A stretch of DNA of 64,000 nt. It comes from Prorocentrum cordatum. Its lineage: Eukaryota > Sar > Dinophyceae > Prorocentrales > Prorocentraceae. The notes beneath the pieces were generated by a model. The model saw nothing but the letters and a program-made list of their open reading frames with translations, was not told the DNA's origin and searched no databases. The stretch spans positions 801,176 through 865,175 of the forward strand of contig CAUYUJ010004780.1 in assembly GCA_963575745.1 (NCBI GenBank), given 5' to 3'. Both the position numbers and the translations under genes were made by a program. Shown here piece by piece: positions 10,650 to 18,750 of the stretch. How positions within the stretch are numbered: the stretch's first letter is position 1; each line of letters begins with the position of its first letter.

Positions 10650-10706
10650 ACATACACCTGTTCTGGGCCCAGGATGGACCTGGCGAGGGTCGATACAGGC
10701 GTGTAG
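10650..10706 (+). repeat. Dispersed ~40-bp motif, single copy
   Basis: TGGGCCCAGGATGGACC then TGGCGAGGGTCGATACAGGC and GTGTAG. This is the clearest full-length single copy of the motif that appears as inverted pairs at 8091-8165 and 9826-9932; another copy lies at 16385-16422. Confidence 0.5.
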
Positions 10707-10783
10707 ATGGTGCCCCCCGACCGAAAGAAAACCCACGTCGAACAGCATCTGGTCCCGTGCACCGATACACACTGGACGACCCC

Positions 10784-11135
10784 GCACTACACCACAGCAC
10801 AGAACTTCACAGCACGGCACGGCACCACGCCATCATGGCATCACGGCACCACGGCAGGGCGCGACACCGCACAGCATGGCGCGCCCGACGGCATGAGGAA
10901 TCGGGAACACGTCACGGCATGGCACGCCCGACGGACGCAGCACGGCACGGCGTGGCACGCCAGACGGAATTACAAGGCGGCAAGGAAGCGACACGACACG
11001 GCACGGCATGGCACGGCACGGCAGGACACGCCCCACCCGACAGAACTACGAGCTCGGAACATGGCACAGCACTGCAAAGCGAGCCCGACGGAATTGCAAA
11101 CTGGGACCATGGCACGGCACGGCACGGAGCCCGTG
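10784..11135. repeat. (GGCAC)n-like GC-rich minisatellite
   Basis: Repeats of CACGGCATGGCACGGC and GGCACGGCACG, with the longer block CGCCCGACGG(C/A) recurring about every 60 bp (10887, 10926). The frames encode only His/Gly/Thr/Ala/Arg-rich repeats. Confidence 0.75.
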
Positions 11136-12556
11136 CCTCGTGTTTGTGTAGAATGTTTCCCTTCATCCACAAGCAGAAACGTCCGTCGAACATGAGCACA
11201 ATGGAAATTGCAACATCACGCCATCGGATTGTCAAGAGCTGAAAAAGGGTCTCCTGCATCGATGGATGTAAATGCGGACGGATTGAATGAATGAGGGACT
11301 GCGCGAGATGAAGCCTACATCCTCCTCGGATGCACTTAGACTTACAGTGTGGCAAAACCTGAAACTGCGGATTACATGGGCGTGGAAGTGTCAAAAGCTG
11401 AGGCCAGGCGCATTTCAAGATGGTCAACGGCTGCCCGCCCGAATTGAAGAACAGGAGGCAAAGAAGATCGTCCTTCTCCAACCCATCCATGTCATCCTCC
11501 TCCTCTTCCTCACCACCACCAGAACTCTCTTCCCGCTTCATCCTCGTTCCTTCCTCACCCCTTCCTCACCCCTCTTGTTGCTGGTGAGGCTACCTCCTGA
11601 CGATGGAGGAGGGCCAGAGATGAGTAAAAGAATGAAGATGACGGTTGAGGAGGAAGGGGGGGAGAGAAGAAGCAGGCGAGGAAGGCAGAGGAGGAGGGCC
11701 CAGGAGGAAGGAGGATACAGGAAAAAGACGAGAGAAAAGAGGAAAGAGGAGAACTTGGGGGAGGAGGGAGCAGGAGAAGAGGGGAAGACGGCGCGGCAGA
11801 AGCTAACACATCCGACGCCTCGTTTTTGTCCGTTCGGCCTGTGGCGCCGACCCCCCCCACCGAGACCCGCCTCTTGACAGTCCTGGGACCGACCGAAAAG
11901 CGGCCCCCCGTCGGCGAAGAGACCGTTGGCACGATGTCGGTCCGAGTCGGGAGAACTGAGGGGGGGAAAAGGGCAATCGCGAAAGCCGAGACGCACAGGG
12001 GATAGAACGCGAAAGAGGGGTGGGGGGGGAACGACGGCGTGCGGACCGGCACCAGTCGCGGCGCACGCCACTGGCGCCTCCTATACGTGATGCGGCGAGC
12101 AGAAAAGGGGGAGGAGGGGGAAAGGAGGAGGAAGAAGAGGACGAGGACGAGGAGGAGGAAAAAGAGGAGGAAAAAGAAGAGGAGGAGGAGGAGGAGGAGG
12201 AGGGGGAAGGGGAACAAGGAGAAGGATATCGAAGGGAGAACATCGAGGAGGAGCAAGGAGAAGGATGGAGGGAGAGGGGGAGGAGGACAAGAGTAACCCA
12301 TGATGCATCGACGATGGTGTACCTTCCCGTCCCAGGTCCCCTTATCAAATGTCCACACAAGCAGTCCTTCGAACTACAAGCAGCGCCCCGTCCAAGGACC
12401 AGCATTCCATGGGCCTGCCATTCTGGCGAAAGCTCCGTTTCAAAAAAGAGCTGCATCGCTCCAAGCATTGCAAGCGGAAAAAATAATCGTACAATTCAAC
12501 GAACGAGAACCCCGTTTCGAAAAATGGCTTGGACCGGATTTGCAACTATACCACTC
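11136..12556. other. No gene; purine-rich tracts
   Basis: 11600-11790 and 12080-12290 are almost pure purine on the plus strand (GAGGAGG, GGAAGAAG), with GC-rich sequence between. Long frames encode Glu/Arg/Lys or Ser/Leu/Pro runs only. Nothing else is recognised. Confidence 0.6.
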
Positions 12557-12863
12557 TGCCGATTCATCACGGGTCCGGGCATCGTCTTGATCCTGTTGAT
12601 CGGCATAAGGTCATCTTCAAGTAGCGGCTCCAAGTTAAATATCGGAGAGGACGTACCTGACGCCATGGCTAGTAGCATCCCGTAAGCAGATGTGCTAGAG
12701 TGTAGAATGCGTGTAATGATACGCGGGAGCGCCCGGCCTGGGCGAGGGGAAGGCGCGCGAGCGCTGTTTCCGCTGAGCACGAATAGCTGCGCATGGCCAC
12801 GCAGTGTTGGTAATTTGGCTCCGCCAACCCTCATGTGGAGAGCGAAGGCGGAGCAGGAAAACA
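12557..12863. repeat. LTR-like direct repeat, copy 1 (307 bp)
   Basis: Shares with 14869-15163 the blocks GATTCATCA, GGTCATCTTC, GACGCCATGGC, GTGTAATGATACGCGGGAGC, TCCGCCAACCCTCAT and GGCGGAGCAGGAAAACATGG, interrupted by small indels. Confidence 0.7.
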
Positions 12864-12933
12864 TGGCGGGGAGCGTTAGCAATGTCTCCCCCCGCGGCCA
12901 ACCCGGCGCGGAATCTCTGCGCGCGGGTGGACG

Positions 12934-14817
12934 TCAGCCTCTAGCTGACGCCCCAAGCTGCGGCGGTACGAACCAGGCCGATTTCGGCACGTCCCGAGGG
13001 CGAAAGTCGGACTTCACCCCTGCCCCCCGTGGCATTTCGGCCGCCGCGGTGCACATCCCAACAAGTTTTACTGCGCACGCAGAAAGGAGGGGAGCACTCC
13101 CGACACAGCCCTGTGGGACAAGCTCAAACGGACCGGAGAACCCCACGTAAAAAGGAGCGCGCTGGCGCACGCCGCCCGTCGATCGGCCCATAGGGCCATG
13201 ACAGCCTGCCGCCATGCCGTGGCCCGCGGTAGAACGCTCGGAGCACAGCTCCAACGCGTTCGGGGAACAGTCAGAACACAGCTCCGATGTGCCGCCCGGC
13301 CAGTCCCCACCTATCACCAGCGCCTGTCCTCGCGCCACTGGTGGCCGCGGCCCCAGCTGCTGCTCCACACCTGCTGCAAGTTGCCCGAGCCCCATCCTGA
13401 ACTCCTCGACGGCCAACGACTCTGCGAGTCGCGGCGCCATGAAAGGCGCGGATCCTCTACTCCTCCGCGACCCTCAATCGGATGTCCGCACACTAACACC
13501 TCTCTGCCGGGGATCCTGGACCGGAACTCGACGAAGTTGCAGCCCACAACAATGCTCTGGCTGTACTTCAGTCGCTCATTTTTGGCGCCTCCCTGCCCAT
13601 TGCCTCCATCGGCCGCGCGCGCCGTCATCGGGCGGTCCCTGGACTGGGCCAATTGTGGGCGCTTCCCGCCCTGCTTGCCTCAGCACCACTGCGCCACGCA
13701 GTTAAGTGCGAGTGGCGGAGGACAGCCCGAGCGGAGAAATATCCACTTGCAGTGATGACAGCTGACCGAGCATGCCCGACATATCGCCTCCTTGCACTTT
13801 CCTCGACGCCCCGGGCAGCAGCGTTCAGGGAATTCCGCGCACCTGGGCCCTCTGTTGGCACATGACTCGTTGATGCGGAAGCTCGACGCAATGGAGCGCG
13901 CCGTGCGAACGGAGGACGATGATGCGCCCGACGGGGCCCTCGAGGTCCTACGTCGGTCGGGCCCCGCGCCCCTCGCCCGCGGAGAGCGAACATCCTGACG
14001 GGTGCCCTCAAGGCACCGAAATTCAGGCGCCCAGCACGTGCAGTTCTCTGCGGACTAGCCGGCGAGGGAGGCGACCCAGGGGCACAGCCCCCGGGGTCAG
14101 CCCCCGGATCGAGCACATGTTTTTCCTCTGGCATTCCCTCCGCCCTGGTCCGGCTCACGCCCTGATCGACAAGCTGATTATTTCCCGTGATTGCTTCACT
14201 GCGGGCGCTCTCGGGCCGGCTGTCTCCCCAGGGTTGGACGACCGCAGTCATGCCAGCCATTATCTCCGCCATTTCCCCGCGCAGATCTTCCCACGACGGT
14301 TCTGCGACACAATCGTCAAAAGATACTGACGTCGGTGAAGCCTCCTGAGCCGGTGATGGGGATAACCCGAGACCACAGGCCTCGGAATCACCCCCGGATG
14401 AGACTCACCGGCCGTTCCCTGATCTGGGCGGGGTGTCGACTTGACTGATCCCTCGTCTTCCGACGAGAAGGATACGTGATCGGCCATCCCCTCATCCGAA
14501 CCGGAAGAGATCATGTAGGCTTGATGGACGCCTGGCGGCAATGATTGTTCATCCAAAGTGCTCGGTCCATACCATTCGACGTCCGCCTTCGCCTTGCCTG
14601 CGTCCGCTAAGCGCGTCTCGACGACGGCGGATTCTTTCCGCCGGTATTTCCCCCGACGACAGCGAAAAGGTTTTGCTGTAGCTCTGTGAAGAACGCGGAT
14701 CGAAGACTCTAACACAGTCAAGGGGCTCGGGATCGAATACGATTTGATGAATTCCTTTTTCACACCGTGGCATTGCTCTTCCATACTGGGTAGATCCACC
14801 TCCAAAGCACGAAGCAC
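12934..14817 (-). pseudogene. Broken gag-like frames inside the LTR-like element
   Basis: Three minus-strand frames follow each other: 14817-14260 (185 codons, hydrophilic, with SSGSDEGMADHVSFSSEDEG), 14272-13625, and 13440-12934 (starts MAPRLAESLAVEEFRMGLGQ). The first and last have non-repetitive composition unlike the surrounding low-complexity sequence. No zinc knuckle, protease or other domain could be named. I infer a decayed Gag/ORF1-type gene only from position and composition. Confidence 0.3.
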
Positions 14818-14868
14818 AGCTTAGTGATCTCGTGGTAAAACTAGACTCTCGGTTGGCAACCAGCATTT

Positions 14869-15163
14869 TGCCGATTCATCATGGACTCGGGCATTATATT
14901 GATCCTGCTGATAGATGTTTAATCTGAACGTTCAGGAAGGTCATCTTCGAGTAGTAGTCCCAAGTTGAGCCTCAGAGACGTACTTGACGCCATGGCGAAT
15001 AGTATCTGGTAAGCAAATGCGTTAGAATGTTGAATGAGTGTAATGATACGCGGGAGCGTCCGGCCCGAGCGAGGGGAGGGCGCGCGCGCTGTCTAATAAC
15101 GCAATGTCTGCAATATGGTTCCGCCAACCCTCATTGGGAGGGCAAGGGCGGAGCAGGAAAACA
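14869..15163. repeat. LTR-like direct repeat, copy 2 (295 bp)
   Basis: Diverged copy of 12557-12863 with the same TG...CA ends. If the element is read on the minus strand this is the 5' repeat. Confidence 0.7.
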
Positions 15164-15361
15164 TGGCGAGTGGTGCGCTAGTACTGACTACGACTACGCA
15201 GAAATCATCCACCGAGAACTCAATTGTGAAACAGATGGGCCTCCATCCGTACAGATGCGACCGATGATCAAGAACCTGCATTGTTCAGCGTAAGGAAGCC
15301 TCAAGCAAAAGCCCCACTCCGACAAGGAGCCGTTGTTCATACAAGTAATTGTTACAACACG

Positions 15362-15905
15362 ACTGTGCGCGGCGCTAACGCGAGAGGCCCGTTGTGAAAG
15401 CGCCCCCCTCCATCGTTTGCGTTGTTGCAAGCTTCTAAAACAAACGTGCGCGGCGCTCAGGCGAGAGCCCACTGTAGAAAAGGAGCAGGCCTCCATCCCT
15501 GTAACTGGCGCGAGCTTGTTTAAAGCGAATGTGCGCGGAGCAAAGCCCCGAGTTTGAACAGGACAACCCCCCCCCCGTCCATCCTTGCTTTTCTTGGTAA
15601 GCGGTTAACACGAATGTACGCGGCGCTAATGCGAGAGCCCAAGTTTGAAGACGGCACCCCCTCGATCTGTGCAACGTCTGCAGAATGTTAAAACGAAAGT
15701 GAGCAGCGCTAAAGCAAGAGCCACAAATTGAAAACATCTAGTCTCCACCCCCTGAACTCTTGCAAGCCTCTGGGACGATTGTGCGCGGCGCTTAGGCGAG
15801 AGCACCGTTTGGAATGGGACACCCCCTTCATCTTTGCAATTGCTGCCACCTATTTAAACGAATGCGCGCGGCGCTAAGGCGAGAGCCCACTTTTTGTTTA
15901 TGGGT
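15362..15905. repeat. About 85-bp tandem repeat, seven copies
   Basis: GTGCGCGGCGCTAAGGCGAG followed by AGCCCA..TTTGAAAA, then CACCCCCTCCATC, TTGCAA and TTTAAAACGAA. Unit starts fall near 15366, 15450, 15534, 15614, 15698, 15780 and 15866. The copies are clearly diverged, so the array is old. The conserved GCGCGGCGCTAAGGCGAGAG block is the most stable part. Confidence 0.85.
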
Positions 15906-16540
15906 GGCATTCTTCGTTAACGCAAGAAAAAAAGAGGGAGGAAAGGGAGAAGAGGTACGAGGAGGAGAGACAACGCAAAGAGAATGCATGAGGAAGGGGG
16001 CGGAAGGAGGGAATGCAGGAGGCGAGGCGAGGAAGCTCTGGGGGAATCGATTCCTTGCCAAGTTCCACGCGCTCAGTGCGACCCGCAAGAGGTCAGCACG
16101 CACGAAAGGGACGCGTGATCAGCAGAAGTAAAAGAAGAGCTCGCAACCCCGCAGGCGGTCCTGCTTGTGTGTGGCATGGGCATCCTTCGCAGGCCTCCCA
16201 CCCTATCTCGCACGCACGCTTCAATCATTATAAATACATATATATAGATTTCCAACACCCTTTCGCACGCTTCCCCCCTCCCTGCCACAATCCACTCCAT
16301 CGGTCCCAAGACCGATCCAGGGCACTGTCATGTTATGCATTCCTGGCGATACCAGGAGGGCGCATACAATTGACCTAAGTATCGGCATGGTCAGAACCGG
16401 CGTAGGTGTATACAGGCGCCTTTCCAGGTGAACCAATGCAAGATGTGATGAGAACCCAATATTATTGCAAAACTGAAGATCCTTTGAACGGTGATGGTTG
16501 GCGGCCCTTCCAACCTCTGCGTGCAGCCTGCTGTTGCTGC
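15906..16540. other. No gene recognised
   Basis: Purine-rich at 15920-16030, then mixed sequence. It contains a copy of the dispersed GGCGTAGGTGTATACAGGCG motif at 16395-16418. No domain-bearing frame was found. Confidence 0.5.
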
Positions 16541-16676
16541 TGCTGAACCTCATTATCATCCTCCTGCTCCTCCTCCTCCTCCTCCTCATCCTCATCCTCA
16601 TCCTCATCAGCATCATCATCAGCAGCAGCATCATCATCATCATCATGCTCAGAATCATCACCATCATCATCACCAC

Positions 16677-16708
<32 letters not shown>

Positions 16709-17459
16709 GCATCAGCATCAGCATCGTCATCATCATCAGCAGCAGCATCATAATCAGCATCAGCATCAGCATCAGCAGCAGCATCAGCATCATCATCATC
16801 ATAATCATAATCATCATCAGCAGCAGCATGAGCATCATCATCAGCAGCAGCAGCAGCAACAGCAGAAGCAGCAGCAGCATCCTCATCATACCTCGTCGTC
16901 ATCCTCATCATCGTCATCATCAGCATCATCTGTAGTAGCATCACGGTGGTGATCATCATAATCATCATCATCATCATCACCATCATCACCACCATCATCA
17001 TCATCGTCATCACAATCATTATCAGCATCAGCATAAACATCGTCAGCCTCAGCATCATCATCAGCATCAGCATCATCATCAGCATCATCAGCATCATCAT
17101 CGGTATCAGCATCATCCTCATCATCATCAGCAGCATCAGCATCAGCATCAGAATCAGCACCATTAGCAGCATCAGCATCAGCAGCATCATCCTCAGCATC
17201 AGCATCAGCATCAGCATCATCATCAGCATCATCAGCAGTATCAGCATCATATCAGCATCATCATTGTCAGCATCATATTGTCATCATCCTCATCCTCATC
17301 CTCATCCTCATCCTCCCCTCTCTTGTCCTCATCTTGGCCCCACACCTCTTCCTCCTCCCTCCTCCTCGTCATCGTCATCATCATCAGCAGCATCATCATC
17401 GCCATCATCATCAGAATCCGCACCATCATTATCATCATCATCAGCATCATCATCATCAT
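16541..17459. repeat. (ATC)n/(CAG)n trinucleotide tract
   Basis: About 900 bp of CAT/TCA/CAG trinucleotides on the plus strand. Frames encode His, Ser/Ile or Met/Asp homopolymers depending on phase. The tract borders, and may have been the insertion site of, the DIRS/PAT-like element whose right-hand repeat starts at 17460. Confidence 0.9.
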
Positions 17460-17581
17460 TACTGGGAGTGCTCTATTCTGGTGGGCAATCTACCTCGAAT
17501 GATTGTGACGCTGTCTACACACGGCGAGAGCTCCTGGGTCACAACGGCTCCCAGGAGCAGGAGAAAGCTTTCAAAACGTCC
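17460..17581. repeat. Split direct repeat B2 (122 bp), outer end
   Basis: Begins TACTGGGAGTGCTC and ends TTTCAAAACGTCC; matches B1 at 17841-17962 at nearly all positions. It abuts (ATC)n. Confidence 0.9.
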
Positions 17582-17745
17582 GAGTCCGACAAGGCTAATC
17601 GAGGCTGGAGGACGAGCAGCGGGCGCAACTTTGGTGAAGGTGGCGGCCCGCTGGCGGGCGTTCCATCTTGACCGAGTTGTCGGCCACGACCAGTTCTCAA
17701 GAGACAAGGGAAGCGGGGCAAGGTAAAACAGGGCACGGCACTGGG

Positions 17746-17840
17746 CCGCGAGAAACTTGAGAGAAAACACTTGCGGTTGACAGACGCAAGACAACATGAC
17801 TCCGAGCAACTCCCATTCAAACCTGTGCACGCACATCAAT
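17746..17840. repeat. Split direct repeat A2 (95 bp)
   Basis: CCGCGAGAAACTTGAGAG ... CACGCACATCAAT. Matches A1 at 24086-24180 with about three differences and is directly contiguous with B1. Confidence 0.92.
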
Positions 17841-17962
17841 TACTGGGAGTGTTCTATTATGGTGGGCACTCTATCTCGAATGATTGTGACGCTGTCTACA
17901 CACGGCGAGAGCTCCTGGGTCACAACGGCTCCCAGGAGCAGGAGAAAGCTTTCAAAACGTCC
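17841..17962. repeat. Split direct repeat B1 (122 bp)
   Basis: Copy of B2 that touches A2 without a gap. Shares TCGAATGATTGTGACGCTG and GAGCTCCTGGGTCACAACGG with B2. Confidence 0.9.
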
Positions 17963-18141
17963 CGCAGCGCGAAAAGGTTTCGGGCATCCCGAAAACTCGG
18001 AGAATTACCCCATTTTGGACCACGCCGGCTGCCTCTGGGATCGAGCCCTCTCTGTGAGGATTCGTGCGAGCAGGCGGCACAACTTTGGGGGGTAGGGCTC
18101 CGCGATGGCGGTCCATCGAGCTCCTGTGGGCCCTCCCCCAG

Positions 18142-18750
18142 TCAACTGAGAATGCTTCTTGCCGGTACGGGAACAAAAACCGTTCTCCCAGAACATTTCA
18201 ACCGCGCCAGCTTCTCCAGATCTTCTACACAAACGTTGCCAAATCTGATGCGGGTCCGCTTCCTCCAGGGGGTACCCATCATACAGAAATCACAGGTTAC
18301 GTCATTCACCAAATCCAGCCTTTCGATAGTCTGGGCCTGGGGTGTCAACCACATTATACTTGTCAGCGGGTTTCCCCAGGCCCAAGGGATCGAGAAAAGA
18401 TTCAGACAGCGAATTATTTGCAACGAGGACTGAAGGCAGCGATTGCCGTCATCTACCTTTGACTGCTCGTGCTCTGGAAGATCGGGAAGACCCCAGAGGT
18501 GGCTTTTGTCGCGAACCATCCTGGTCCGATCTCTAGCAATTGAAAAACTGGCACAGAGCGGGGCCAAACAGGCCCCGATGACTTCTCCGTCACGGATCAT
18601 CTTCTTTATAATCCTAACCAGCGCTTGACGGCTTAAATCGAAGTCCTCACCGAACTTTCGGCCCCACTCTACAGCTTTGAAACCCTCGGCCCTGACGGCC
18701 CTAGCCACTCCGCCTGAGCCAAAGAGAAGATCCAGGAAAACTCCCTCCAT
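18142..18750 (-). CDS. C5-cytosine methyltransferase-like ORF of the DIRS/PAT-like element
   Basis: Starts at ATG 18750, whose A is also the last base of the recombinase stop codon (TAATG). Residues 6-23 read LDLLFGSGGVARAVRAEG, an excellent match to the SAM-binding motif I of C5 methyltransferases. A motif IV-like LAPLCASFSIAR keeps the Cys but has Leu for the first of the usual PPC prolines. The motif VI region reads AWGNPLTSIMW, where ENP would be expected, so the catalytic Glu appears lost in this copy. CDFCMMGTPWRKRTR follows. The frame ends early at 18142; similarity resumes in another frame to about 18040 (FCSRTGKKHS, EPYPPKLCRLLA). A related C-terminal motif occurs in the LINE at 30-38 kb. 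This copy is probably inactive. DIRS elements usually carry an adenine-type (DAM) domain, so a C5 type is notable. Confidence 0.65.
   Translation of the reverse strand: MEGVFLDLLFGSGGVARAVRAEGFKAVEWGRKFGEDFDLSRQALVRIIKKMIRDGEVIGACLAPLCASFSIARDRTRMVRDKSHLWGLPDLPEHEQSKVDDGNRCLQSSLQIIRCLNLFSIPWAWGNPLTSIMWLTPQAQTIERLDLVNDVTCDFCMMGTPWRKRTRIRFGNVCVEDLEKLARLKCSGRTVFVPVPARSILS

Larger units (their letters stand above)
12557..15163 (-). mobile_element. Possible non-autonomous LTR-type element
   Basis: Two diverged direct repeats of about 300 bp (12557-12863 and 14869-15163) flank about 2 kb. Both begin TGCCGATTCATCA and end GGAAAACA, giving the TG...CA termini of LTRs. The interior has minus-strand frames that look weakly coding but contain no RT, protease or integrase, which would fit a TRIM/LARD-type element. 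No 5-bp target duplication is visible; instead the outer flanks ACCACTC and GAGTGGT are inverted to each other. A simple segmental duplication of a 300-bp dispersed repeat is the alternative. Confidence 0.45.

Noticed and set aside
16221-17671. His-, Met- and Ile-rich ORFs in the (ATC)n tract
   Set aside because: Microsatellite translation; no domain or non-repetitive segment.
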